DNA of 64,000 nt from Siphonodentalium dalli (taxonomy: Eukaryota; Mollusca; Scaphopoda; Gadilida; Siphonodentaliidae): NCBI GenBank assembly GCA_032622095.1, contig CP136066.1:98353319-98417318 (forward strand), given 5' to 3'. Shown in pieces: positions 47,501-59,833 of this stretch. How positions within the stretch are numbered: position 1 is the stretch's first letter; the number at the start of each line of letters is the position of its first letter. The notes beneath the pieces were generated by a model, which was given only the letters and a program-made list of their open reading frames with translations, was not told the origin of the DNA and searched no databases. The translations under genes were made by a program, and so were the position numbers.

Positions 47501-49004
47501 AGCGACATACCCCACGAGGTCAACATACAAAATGTTACTCCCTCGCTCGACCCCGGCCGGCGTTATTAACCCCTCAAAATCCGATAAAATGGTAAATAGA
47601 CAAAAAGAACATTAGGACCGCCCGGGACCGCCCGGGTGGCCCCACGTGCCCGTGGACACAATATATCGACGTTATAACGTAGCGACATACCCCATGAGGT
47701 CAACCTAGAAAATGTTACTCGCTCGCTCGACCCCGGCCGGTGTTATTAACCCCTCAAAATCCGACAAAATGGTATATAGACAAAAAGAACATTGGGACCG
47801 CCCGGGACCGCCCGGGTGGCCCCACGTACCCGTGGACACAATATCTCGACGTTATAACGTAGCGACATACCCCATGAGGTCAACCTAGAAAATGGTACTC
47901 AATCGCTCGACCCCGGCCGGTGTTATTAACCCCTCAAAATGGTAAATAGACAAAAAGAACATTAGGACCGCCCGGGACCGCCCGGGTGGCCCCACGTGCC
48001 CGTGGACACAATATCTCGACGTTATAACGTAGCGACATACCCCACGAGGACAACCTATAAAATGTTACTCGCTCGCTCGACTCCGACCGGTGTTATTAAC
48101 CCCTCAAAATCCGATAAAATGGTATATAAACAAAAAGAACATTGGGACCGCCCGAAACCGCCCGGGAGGCCCCATGGGCCCGTGGACACTATATCTCGAC
48201 GTTATAACGTAGCGACATACCCCATGAGGTCAACCTAGAAAATGTTACTCGCTCGCTCGACCCCGGCCGGTGTTATTAACCCCTCAAAATCCGATAAAAT
48301 GGTATATAAACAATAAGAACATTGGGACCGCCCGGGAGGCCCCATGGGCCCGTGGACACTATATCTCGACGTTATAACGTAGCGACATACCCCACGAGAT
48401 CAACCTACAAAATGGTACTCGCTCGCTCGACTCCGGCCGGTGTTATTAACCCCTCAACATCCGATAAAATGGTATATAAACAAAAAGTACATTGGGACCG
48501 CCCGGGAGCGCCCGGGAGGCCCCATGGGCCCGTGGACACTATATATCGACGTTATAACGTAGCGACATACCCCACGAGGTCAACCTACAAAATGGTACTC
48601 GCTCGCTCGACTCCGGCCGGTGTTATTAACCCCTCAACATCCGATAAAATGGTATATAAACAAAAAGAACATTGGGACCGCCCGGGACCGCCCGGGACCG
48701 CCCGGGAGGCCCCATGGGCCCGTGGAGACTATATCTCGACGTTATAACGTAGCGACATACCCCATGAGGTCAACCTAGAAAATGTTACTCGCTCGCTCGA
48801 CCCCGGCCGGTGTTATTAACCCCTCAAAATCCGATAAAATGGTATATAAACAATAAGAACATTGGGACCGCCCGGGACCGCCCGGGACCGCCCGGGAGGC
48901 CCCATGGGCACGTGGACACTATATCTCGACGTTATAACGTAGCGACATACCCCACGAGGTCAACCTACAAAATGGTACTCGCTCGCTCGACTCCGGCCGG
49001 TGTT
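47500..49004 (+). repeat. 180-bp satellite, plus-oriented part
   Basis: About eight units with a 180-bp period (for example CCCACGTGCCCGTGGACAC at 47,641 and 47,821). Each holds, in order, one to three CCGCCCGGGA boxes, CCCGTGGACAC, ATCTCGACGTTATAACGT, a GAGGTCAACCTA block, ACTCGCTCGCTCGA, CCGGCCGGTGTTATTAACCC and ATGGTATATA. One unit near 47,930 lacks about 14 bp. Confidence 0.95.
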
Positions 49005-52000
49005 CTTTTTGTTTATATACCATTTTATCGGATTTTGAGGGGTTAATAACACCGGCCGGAGTCGAGCGAGCGAGTAACATTTTGTAGGTTGACCTCGTGG
49101 GGTATGTCGCTACGTTATAACGTCGAGATATTGTGTCCACGGGCACGTGGGGACACCCGGGCGGTCCCAATGTTCTTTTTGTCTATATACCATTTTGTCG
49201 GATTTTGAGGGGTTAATAACACCGGCCGGGGTCGAGCGAGCGAGTAACATTTTCTAGGTTGACCTGATGGGGTATGTCGCTACGTTATAACGTCGAGATA
49301 TTGTGTCCACGGGCACGTGGGGCCACCCGGGCGGTCCCGGGCGGTCCTAATGTTCTTTTTGTCTATTTACCATTTTATCGGATTTTGAGGGGTTAATAAC
49401 GCCGGCCGGGGTCGAGCGAGGGAGTAACATTTTGTAGGTTGACCTCGTGGGGTATGTCGCTATGTTATAACGTCGAGATATAGTGTACACGAGCCCATGG
49501 GGCCTCCCGGGCGGTCCCGGGCGGTCCCAATGTTCTTTTTGTTTATATACCATTTTATCGGATGTTGAGGGGTTAATAACACCGGCCGGAGTCGAGCGAG
49601 CGAGTACCATTTTGTAGGTTGACCTCGTGGGGTATGTCGCTACGTTATAACGTCGAGATATAGTATCCACGGGCCCATGGGGCCTCCCGGGCGTTCCCGG
49701 GCGGTCCCAATGTTCTTTTTGTTTATATACCATTTTGTCGGATTTTGAGGGGTTAATAACACCGGCCGGGGTCGAGCGAGCGAGTATCATTTTCTAGGTG
49801 GGGTATGTCGCTATGTTATAACGTCGAGATATAGTGTCCACGGGCCCATGGGGCCTCCCGGGCGTTCCCGGGCGGTCCCAATGTTCTTTTTGTTTATATA
49901 CCATTTTGTCGGATTTTGAGGGGTTAATAACACCGGCCGGGGTCGAGCGAGCGAGTATCATTTTCTAGGTGGGGTATGTCGCTATGTTATAACGTCGAGA
50001 TATAGTGTCCACGTGCCCATGGGGCCTCCCGGGCGGTCCCGGGGGACCCAATGTTCTTATTGTTTATATACCATTTTATCGGATTTTGAGGGGTTAATAA
50101 CACCGGCCGGAGTCGAGCGAGCAAGCAACATTTTGTAGGTTGATCTCGTGGGGTATGTCGCTACGTTATAACGTCGAGATATAGTGTCCACGGGCCCATG
50201 GTGCCTCCCGGGCGGTTTCGGGCGGTCCCAATGTTCTTTTTGTTTATATACCATTTTATCGGATTTTGAGGGGTTAATAACACCGGCCGGAGTCGAGCGA
50301 GCGAGTAACATTTTGTAGGTTGACCTCGTGGGGTATGTCGCTACGTTATAACGTCGAGATATTGTGTCCACGGGCACGTGGGGCCACCCGGGCGGTCCCG
50401 GGCGGTCCCAATGTTATTTTTGTTTATAAACCATTTTGTTGGATTTTGAGGGGTTAATAACACCGGCCGGGGTCGAGCGAGCGAGTAACATTTTCTAGGT
50501 TGACCTCATGGGGTATGTCGCTACGATATAACGTCGAGATATTGTGTCCACGGGCACGTGGGGCCACCCGGACGGTCCCGGGCGGTCCCAATGTTCTTTT
50601 TGTCTATATACCATTTTGTCGGATTTTGAGGGGTTAATAACACCGGCCGGAGTCGAGCGAGCAAGCAACATTTTGTAGGTTGACCTCGTGGGGTATGTCG
50701 CTATGTTATAACGTCGAGATATAGTGTCCACGGGCCCATGGTGCCTCCCGGGCGGTTTCGGGCGGTCCCAATGTTCTTTTTGTTTATATACCATTTTATC
50801 GGATGTTGAGGGGTTAATAACACCGGCCGGAGTCGAGCGAGCGAGAACCATTTTGTAGGTTGACCTCGTGGGGTATGTCGCTACGTTATAACGTCGAGAT
50901 ATAGTGTCCACTGGCCCATGGGGCCTCCCGGGCGTTCCCGGGCGGTCCCAATGTACTTTTTGTTTATATACCATTTTGTCGGATTTTGAGGGGTTAATAA
51001 CACCGGCCGGGGTCGAGCGAGCGAGTATCATTTTCTAGGTGGGGTATGTCGCTATGTTATAACGTCGAGATATAGTGTCCACGTGCCCATGGGGCCTCCC
51101 GGGCGGTCCCGGGGGACCCAATGTTCTTATTGTTTATATACCATTTTATCGGATTTTGAGGGGTTAATAACACCGGCCGGAGTCGAGCGAGCAAGCAACA
51201 TTTTGTAGGTTGATCTCGTGGGGTATGTCGCTATGTTATAACGTCGAGATATAGTGTCCACGGGCCCATGGTGCCTCCCGGGCGGTTTCGGGCGGTCCCA
51301 ATGTTCTTTTTGTTTATATACCATTTTATCGGATTTTGAGGGGTTAATAACACCGGCCGGAGTCGAGCGAGCGAGTAACATTTTGTAGGTTGACCTCGTG
51401 GGGTATGTCGCTACGTTATAACGTCGAGATATTGTGTCCACGGGCACGTGGGGCCACCCGGGCGGTCCCGGGCGGTCCCAATGTTATTTTTGTTTATAAA
51501 CCATTTTGTTGGATTTTGAGGGGTTAATAACACCGGCCGGGGTCGAGCGAGCGAGTAACCTTTTTCTAGGTTGACCTCATGGGGTATGTCGCTACGATAT
51601 AACGTCGAGATATTGTGTCCACGGGCACGTGGGGCCACCCGGGCGGTCCCGGGCGGTCCCAATGTTCTTTTTGTCTATATACCATTTTGTCGGATTTTGA
51701 GGGGTTAATAACACCGGCCGGAGTCGAGGGAGCAAGCAACATTTTGTAGGTTGACCTCGTGGGGTATGTCGCTATGTTATAACGTCGAGATATAGTGTCC
51801 ACGGGCCCATGGTGCCTCCCGGGCGGTTTCGGGCGGTCCCAATGTTCTTTTTGTTTATATACCATTTTATCGGATTTTGAGGGGTTAATAACACCGGCCG
51901 GAGTCGAGCGAGCGAGTAACATTTTGTAGGTTGACCTCGTGGGGTATGTCGCTACGTTATAACGTCGAGATATTGTGTCCACGGGTACGTGGGGCCACCC

Positions 52001-55000
52001 GGGCGGTCCCGGGCGGTCCCAATGTTATTTTTGTTTATAAACCATTTTGTTGGATTTTGAGGGGTTAATAACACCGGCCGGGGTCGAGCGAGCGAGTAAC
52101 ATTTTCTAGGTTGACCTCATGGGGTATGTCGCTACGTTATAACGTCGAGATATTGTGTCCACGGGCACGTGGGGCCACCCGGGCGGTCCCGGGCGGTCCC
52201 AATGTTCTTTTTGTCTATATACCATTTTGTCGGATTTTGAGGGGTTAATAACACCGGCCGGAGTCGAGGGAGCAAGCAACATTTTGTAGGTTGACCTCGT
52301 GGGGTATGTCGCTATGTTATAACGTCGAGATATAGTGTCCACGGGCCCATGGTGCCTCCCGGGCGGTTTCGGGCGGTCCCAATGTTCTTTTTGTCTATAT
52401 ACCATTTTGTCGGATTTTGAGGGGTTAATAACACCGGCCGGGGTCGAGCGAGCGAGTAACATTTTCTAGGTTGACCTGATGGGGTATGTCGCTACGTTAT
52501 AACGTCGAGATATTGTGTCCACGGGCACGTGGGGCCACCCGGGCGGTCCCGGGCGGTCCTAATGTTCTTTTTGTCTATTTACCATTTTATCGGATTTTGA
52601 GGGGTTAATAACGCCGGCCGGGGTCGAGCGAGGGAGTAACATTTTGTAGGTTGACCTCGTGGGGTATGTCGCTATGTTATAACGTCGAGATATAGTGTAC
52701 ACGAGCCCATGGGGCCTCCCGGGCGGTCCCGGGCGGTCCCAATGTTCTTTTTGTTTATATACCATTTTATCGGATGTTGAGGGGTTAATAACACCGGCCG
52801 GAGTCGAGCGAGCGAGTACCATTTTGTAGGTTGACCTCGTGGGGTATGTCGCTACGTTATAACGTCGATATATAGTATCCACGGGCCCATGGGGCCTCCC
52901 GGGCGTTCCCGGGCGGTCCCAATGTTCTTTTTGTTTATATACCATTTTGTCGGATTTTGAGGGGTTAATAACACCGGCCGGGGTCGAGCGAGCGAGTATC
53001 ATTTTCTAGGTGGGGTATGTCGCTATGTTATAACGTCGAGATATAGTGTCCACGGGCCCATGGGGCCTCCCGGGCGTTCCCGGGCGGTCCCAATGTTCTT
53101 TTTGTTTATATACCATTTTGTCGGATTTTGAGGGGTTAATAACACCGGCCGGGGTCGAGCGAGCGAGTATCATTTTCTAGGTGGGGTATGTCGCTATGTT
53201 ATAACGTCGAGATATAGTGTCCACGTGCCCATGGGGCCTCCCGGGCGGTCCCGGGGGACCCAATGTTCTTATTGTTTATATACCATTTTATCGGATTTTG
53301 AGGGGTTAATAACACCGGCCGGAGTCGAGCGAGCAAGCAACATTTTGTAGGTTGATCTCGTGGGGTATGTCGCTACGTTATAACGTCGAGATATAGTGTC
53401 CACGGGCCCATGGTGCCTCCCGGGCGGTTTCGGGCGGTCCCAATGTTCTTTTTGTTTATATACCATTTTATCGGATTTTGAGGGGTTAATAACACCGGCC
53501 GGAGTCGAGCGAGCGAGTAACATTTTGTAGGTTGACCTCGTGGGGTATGTCGCTACGTTATAACGTCGAGATATTGTGTCCACGGGCACGTGGGGCCACC
53601 CGGGCGGTCCCGGGCGGTCCCAATGTTATTTTTGTTTATAAACCATTTTGTTGGATTTTGAGGGGTTAATAACACCGGCCGGGGTCGAGCGAGCGAGTAA
53701 CATTTTCTAGGTTGACCTCATGGGGTATGTCGCTACGATATAACGTCGAGATATTGTGTCCACGGGCACGTGGGGCCACCCGGACGGTCCCGGGCGGTCC
53801 CAATGTTCTTTTTGTCTATATACCATTTTGTCGGATTTTGAGGGGTTAATAACACCGGCCGGAGTCGAGCGAGCAAGCAACATTTTGTAGGTTGACCTCG
53901 TGGGGTATGTCGCTATGTTATAACGTCGAGATATAGTGTCCACGGGCCCATGGTGCCTCCCGGGCGGTTTCGGGCGGTCCCAATGTTCTTTTTGTTTATA
54001 TACCATTTTATCGGATGTTGAGGGGTTAATAACACCGGCCGGAGTCGAGCGAGCGAGAACCATTTTGTAGGTTGACCTCGTGGGGTATGTCGCTACGTTA
54101 TAACGTCGAGATATAGTGTCCACTGGCCCATGGGGCCTCCCGGGCGTTCCCGGGCGGTCCCAATGTTCTTTTTGTTTATATACCATTTTGTCGGATTTTG
54201 AGGGGTTAATAACACCGGCCGGGGTCGAGCGAGCGAGTATCATTTTCTAGGTGGGGTATGTCGCTATGTTATAACGTCGAGATATAGTGTCCACGTGCCC
54301 ATGGGGCCTCCCGGGCGGTCCCGGGGGACCCAATGTTCTTATTGTTTATATACCATTTTATCGGATTTTGAGGGGTTAATAACACCGGCCGGAGTCGAGC
54401 GAGCAAGCAACATTTTGTAGGTTGATCTCGTGGGGTATGTCGCTATGTTATAACGTCGAGATATAGTGTCCACGGGCCCATGGTGCCTCCCGGGCGGTTT
54501 CGGGCGGTCCCAATGTTCTTTTTGTTTATATACCATTTTATCGGATTTTGAGGGGTTAATAACACCGGCCGGAGTCGAGCGAGCGAGTAACATTTTGTAG
54601 GTTGACCTCGTGGGGTATGTCGCTACGTTATAACGTCGAGATATTGTGTCCACGGGCACGTGGGGCCACCCGGGCGGTCCCGGGCGGTCCCAATGTTATT
54701 TTTGTTTATAAACCATTTTGTTGGATTTTGAGGGGTTAATAACACCGGCCGGGGTCGAGCGAGCGAGTAACCTTTTTCTAGGTTGACCTCATGGGGTATG
54801 TCGCTACGATATAACGTCGAGATATTGTGTCCACGGGCACGTGGGGCCACCCGGGCGGTCCCGGGCGGTCCCAATGTTCTTTTTGTCTATATACCATTTT
54901 GTCGGATTTTGAGGGGTTAATAACACCGGCCGGAGTCGAGGGAGCAAGCAACATTTTGTAGGTTGACCTCGTGGGGTATGTCGCTATGTTATAACGTCGA

Positions 55001-56620
55001 GATATAGTGTCCACGGGCCCATGGTGCCTCCCGGGCGGTTTCGGGCGGTCCCAATGTTCTTTTTGTTTATATACCATTTTATCGGATTTTGAGGGGTTAA
55101 TAACACCGGCCGGAGTCGAGCGAGCGAGTAACATTTTGTAGGTTGACCTCGTGGGGTATGTCGCTACGTTATAACGTCGAGATATTGTGTCCACGGGTAC
55201 GTGGGGCCACCCGGGCGGTCCCGGGCGGTCCCAATGTTATTTTTGTTTATAAACCATTTTGTTGGATTTTGAGGGGTTAATAACACCGGCCGGGGTCGAG
55301 CGAGCGAGTAACATTTTCTAGGTTGACCTCATGGGGTATGTCGCTACGTTATAACGTCGAGATATTGTGTCCACGGGCACGTGGGGCCACCCGGGCGGTC
55401 CCGGGCGGTCCCAATGTTCTTTTTGTCTATATACCATTTTGTCGGATTTTGAGGGGTTAATAACACCGGCCGGAGTCGAGGGAGCAAGCAACATTTTGTA
55501 GGTTGACCTCGTGGGGTATGTCGCTATGTTATAACGTCGAGATATAGTGTCCACGGGCCCATGGTGCCTCCCGGGCGGTTTCGGGCGGTCCCAATGTTCT
55601 TTTTGTTTATATACCATTTTATCGGATTTTGAGGGGTTAATAACACCGGCCGGAGTCGAGCGAGCGAGTAACATTTTGTAGGTTGACCTCGTGGGGTATG
55701 TCGCTACGTTATAACGTCGAGATATTGTGTCCACGGGTACGTGGGGCCACCCGGGCGGTCCCGGGCGTTCCCAATGTTATTTTTGTTTATAAACCATTTT
55801 GTTGGATTTTGAGGGGTTAATAACACCGGCCGGGGTCGAGCGAGCGAGTAACATTTTCTAGGTTGACCTCATGGGGTATGTCGCTACGTTATAACGTCGA
55901 GATATTGTGTCCACGGGCACGTGGGGCCACCCGGGCGGTCCCGGGCGGTCCCAATGTTCTTTTTGTCTATATACCATTTTGTCGGATTTTGAGGGGTTAA
56001 TAACACCGGCCGGAGTCGAGCGAGCAAGCAACATTTTGTAGGTTGACCTCGTGGGGTATGTCGCTATGTTATAACGTCGAGATATAGTGTCCACGGGCCC
56101 ATGGTGCCTCCCGGGCGGTTTCGGGCGGTCCCAATGTTCTTTTTGTTTATATACCATTTTATCGGATTTTGAGGGGTTAATAACACCGGCCGGAGTCGAG
56201 CGAGCGAGTAACATTTTGTAGGTTGACATCGTGGGGTATGTCGCTACGTTATAACGTCGAGATATTGTGTCCACGGGCACGTGGGGCCACCCGGGCGGTC
56301 CCGGGCGGTCCCAATGTTATTTTTGTTTATAAACCATTTTGTTGGATTTTGAGGGGTTAATAACACCGGCCGGGGTCGAGCGAGCGAGTAACATTTTCTA
56401 GGTTGACCTCATGGGGTATGTCGCTACGTTATAACGTCGAGATATTGTGTCCACGGGCACGTGGGGCCACCCGGGCGGTCCCGGGCGGTCCCAATGTTCT
56501 TTTTGTCTATATACCATTTTGTCGGATTTTGAGGGGTTAATAACGCCGGCCGGGGTCGAGCGAGGGAGTAACATTTTGTAGGTTGACCTCGTGGGGTATG
56601 TCGCTATGTTATAACATCGA
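49005..56620 (-). repeat. 180-bp satellite, minus-oriented part with a 3,212-bp duplication
   Basis: Units of the same satellite run in the opposite orientation for 7.6 kb. A block near 49,150-52,360 recurs 3,212 bp downstream (roughly 52,360-55,570) with only scattered changes: the same truncated units, the same CCGGGGGACCC variant (50,044 and 53,256) and the same AACCTTTTTCTAGG variant (51,558 and 54,770). A 540-bp (three-unit) repeat extends the right side, for example 54,778, 55,318 and 55,858. Because 180 is a multiple of three, frames of up to 178 codons stay open; they are by-products. Confidence 0.95.
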
Positions 56621-57055
56621 GATATAGTGACCACGGGCCCATGGGGCCGCCCGGGCGGTCCCGGGCGGTTCCAAGGTTCTTTTGTTTATACACTATTTTA
56701 CCGGAATTTGAGGGGTTAATAACATCGGCCGTGGACGCGTCAACGAGTCAATACATGGAATTAACACTCAGGTTTATTGCACTTATTGCACTACCGAGAA
56801 TCACCAAAATAATCTGTCTGAACACACACGAAGACACCAGTAATCACCCAGGCTATTTTAGCCAATATCGGCATTTGTGGGGTTAATATGACCGGCCGGA
56901 GACGAGCGAGCGAGTAAATTTTTCTATGTTGCCCTCAGGTGGCATGTCGCTACGTTATACCGTCGAGATATTGTGTCCACGGGCTCGTTGGGCCGCCCGG
57001 GCGGTCCCGGGCGGTCCCCGGGCGGTCCCGGTCGGTCCCCGGGCGGTAATTAGTC
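56620..57055 (-). repeat. Right inner inverted end of the foldback element
   Basis: Inverted near-identical copy of 47,047-47,500. It ends in CCGGGCGGTC repeats and GGGCGGTAATTAGTCAC. The 57,056-57,201 remainder is the outer flank shared with the compact 60.6-kb element. Confidence 0.9.
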
Positions 57056-57205
57056 ACACCCCGAGAAATAACTAACTTCAAAAATCGATATATGATCACT
57101 CTGAAAATTGATGTGTGGGTTCCTCGACTAGAATCAAATATGTTTTACCCCCGAAGCCAAAGAAATAGTAATTTAGGAGCGTCTGATCTGATTGAGTGCC
57201 TTTAA

Positions 57206-57552
57206 GCAAGCACATTTGGAGCAATGGGCACTCATACTGAGTTCGTGTCTCCATAAATATGACATATTATAATATCACATTTGGTAAATTCATGTAATAT
57301 TTGGGATGAATTGAATAATATTTACACGATATTTTATAAATTGCTGTATTCATGACGACTACTGGTGACAAAAGAGCCATCCCCTTAAATTTTTTAAAAG
57401 ATTAAAGAGAAATAAATTTTACACAAATTGTCTGTTTTAGTTGGATCGACGTATAGCCTAGACTGAATCCCTCACACATCTCGCGCATGTACACATTCGC
57501 TGTGAAGCAGATGCCCCTAATAGCAACCACCAAGGGTGCTTATACCTAAGGC
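57206..57552. other. Intergenic stretch with no recognised feature
   Basis: AT-rich host flank of the foldback element with no exon or repeat end. Confidence 0.35.
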
Positions 57553-57665
57553 AGGTGAATGACGTCATATATTTTTTTCTATATCCATCAGTGATTTTTC
57601 AAGATCGCGGGTATAGATTTTGGAGAAGTTGTCACGTGACTTCCGGTTAGCAACCGTGTGGAGAT
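57553..57665 (+). promoter_or_regulatory. Promoter-like cluster: CRE, E-box, ETS, RFX-like
   Basis: TGACGTCA (57,560-57,567) is followed by GTCACGTGACTTCCGG (57,631-57,646), a perfect 10-bp E-box palindrome joined to an ETS-type CTTCCGG, and then GTTAGCAAC, similar to an RFX half-site. This combination is typical of animal housekeeping-type promoters. It lies 24-130 bp upstream of the ATG at 57,689. No TATA box is evident. Function is inferred from motifs only. Confidence 0.4.
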
Positions 57666-57688
57666 TGCAAAAATTCGCGGAATTGGAT

Positions 57689-57904
57689 ATGAAGCATCGC
57701 GATAAAAATGAAAGTAACTACTTCACAACTTACGAAAAATTCACATGTGATTTAAGTCTATTAATTTCATTTAGACCAATTTCGTTGGTCAGCTTAATGA
57801 AAACGAAAAATGAAGAAGTCATGACGATAATCCAGACAAGATTTTACAATCCACGACACGTCTTGTCAATTTGGCATGTCGTCTCCGTCGTGACCACTAC
57901 ATGA
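57689..57904 (+). CDS. Small open frame downstream of the promoter-like cluster
   Basis: The first ATG after the motif cluster opens 71 codons (MKHRDKNESNYFTTYEKF start) ending at TGA. The N-terminal 25 residues are charged and protein-like, and the later part is ordinary. No domain is recognised. A first exon that actually splices out before the stop is possible, but no donor stands out. A following frame at 57,968-58,162 (VTYDSYYTSTYEQRQIANLT) is likewise unassigned and could be related coding sequence in another frame. Confidence 0.25.
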   Translation: MKHRDKNESNYFTTYEKFTCDLSLLISFRPISLVSLMKTKNEEVMTIIQTRFYNPRHVLSIWHVVSVVTTT

Positions 57905-58317
57905 TGTTACATAAATTATTCTTAGCGTTATGTCGCCGAGAAAAGGCAAATTTAAGGCACATCATGTGTGGTTGCTCCACTACGTGTCACGTACGATTCA
58001 TATTATACGAGCACGTATGAGCAGCGTCAGATTGCTAATCTGACTGTCCTATTTGAGATTTATCTGGCCATCACCCAAAAGAGATGGGTGCTTGTGGAAA
58101 CACCCCATTCAAGACACCTCAGTAACATTTCGTGGAAAGATAAGACAACTTGTGTTATATGACAGTAAAATTCATTTAATGTATCAACCACAATCAATGG
58201 AATAGAAAACTTAAACGTCAACAATCAATGTGTATACATGTAGACAGTAAACTTCGACAATCAATGCGTATATATGTAGACAATTATGCAAGCAGTATCA
58301 CTGGTGCACTTTTCAGA

Positions 58318-58786
58318 GTTTAAATGCCCACTTAATTTTCGAGTCACTGATTATTTGTTTATAGTGTCTTGATATACGGTATTAATTACAATCTAGGCCA
58401 TAACATATGATTAAAATACTATAATTCATCACCATTTATGCCCACAGAGAAATAGAAAACAGCTGGAATTATAGAAAGATTACCCCCGTTTTGGCTCCTA
58501 GAATGCAATATAATTCAAACTAAAAATGTATTTTCAATGGAAGGGGAATAACTCTAGCTTTAAGATTTAGAGTTATTCCCCCTCCATTGAAAATAATACA
58601 ATTTGAACTACAATCCAGGTGAAAAAGACACGTCAGAAACTCAAGAAAAACAACATGTTCACAGTTTATTACACCGGATAAGTTGATAATACAATGTTTT
58701 GGAGCTTCCTGTTTCAAATGGTATATAATATGGCGTATATTTTATATATGTGATCTGGGAAGTCGAAAATTAAGTGGGCCTTTCAA
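58318..58786. mobile_element. Nested palindromic MITE-like element
   Basis: Outer arms share GCCCACTTAATTTTCGA (58,326-58,342) with its complement at 58,763-58,779. An inner hairpin has 27-bp arms with one mismatch (58,530-58,556 and 58,568-58,594; core CAATGGAAGGGGAATAACTC) and an 11-nt loop. Both dyads centre within about 10 bp of each other (58,552 and 58,562), as expected of one foldback structure. Just left, AATCAATG(T/C)GTATA-ATGTAGACA is duplicated (58,220-58,282). Confidence 0.6.
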
Positions 58787-59833
58787 GTTAAAGACATCTT
58801 CAGAGTTCCAGATCCCTAGCTACAACAACAACATGATTATTTGATCTTTTTCTCCTAATGGACCTTGAAAACCAAATTGACATATAAACTGACAGCATTT
58901 CCAAACAATGTAATTTTGACAATTAACGCAATGATAATTACTGTCCCTCTAAATGATGCACTAAATTTATAACAAAAAATATTTGTAATACTGATTAAGG
59001 TAATACTTTCTTGTTCCAAACAACGAGTTGTTCTATACACTAGATATGAGTACTAATGCATTGAAATAGAACATTAATTCTGCGTCTTTCAAGATTGAAT
59101 ATAAGAAAGACTATTGGTTTGGAAATGAACACCATTGGTTGGGAAATAATATAAATTAAATATAATAAAAACAATTCTAGTCCAAAGGTAATCAACAAGA
59201 TATTAGTAGATCAATTATGTAATTATGATTAATCTTGAAGTGTTCTAGTATATAGTTGCTGGAATTATCATACCATTGGAAAACTGGGTCAAATAATATT
59301 AGACTAACATATATTGAAAGCATGCATGCTCATTGATAATACAATATACATGTATCACTATCAGAAAACGATTAATTGGTTTAAACCTGATAAATATAGA
59401 AAGCTCGTAAATATGCGAAGACTAAGAAACAACTACCCAGTATTCAAATGCTAAAGTTATCACTGATTGGTAAAATATCTCCTCATTTGCTTAACGTTTT
59501 TCTCTCAAGCATTCGAATGCTAAGACGCAATCACTGAACGAAGACAAATTAAATGACATTCGTGTTCGATTAGGGTTTTAACATTGTTTTAACTGGGACA
59601 AAGTCAATGGTTATGTGCAGTCATGTTTTGTAAAACTGATATGTTGTTGTAACCGGAGGTCTGGAACACAGAATACATCTCTGGGGCAACATATAATATT
59701 CAAGTGTAATTTATAGTTTAACCTATGCATGTTATATTATGGACAACTTGAAAGAGAGATACCCAAAACCACAGGTATATCCACGTTAGACTATCATCAT
59801 TCATAATGAACCGTGACATAATTTTGTTCTTAA
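58787..59833. other. Intergenic stretch with no recognised feature
   Basis: AT-rich DNA. Short frames (for example 58,855-59,040, minus) have no support. It ends at the TTAA in front of the next MITE. Confidence 0.4.

Larger units (their letters stand above)
46765..57201. mobile_element. 10.4-kb foldback element with internal satellite
   Basis: TTAA flanks both ends (46,761-46,764 and 57,202-57,205), with inverted termini AGGTACTCGATTCGATCAG and, read inward from the right, AGGCACTCAATCAGATCAG. Inside these, near-identical inverted ends of about 0.45 kb (47,047-47,500 and 56,620-57,055) begin GTGACTAATTACCGCCCGGG and run into satellite. The outer flanks match the two halves of the compact 60,617-61,095 element: the left flank shares TTGATTTTAGAGTTATCCAT, and the right shares TTTCTTTGGCTT, GGGGGTAAAA and CGAGGAACCCA. 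This indicates one family in which the satellite occupies the centre. No transposase is present, so movement would need one supplied in trans. Confidence 0.75.

Noticed and set aside
47996..56634. Long repeated open frames (up to 178 codons) with a 60-residue period containing VDTISRRYNVATYPTRSTYK
   Set aside because: The satellite period is 180 bp, a multiple of three, so a frame without a stop in one unit stays open across units. The frames follow unit orientation, break at indels, start arbitrarily and have no splice or promoter context.
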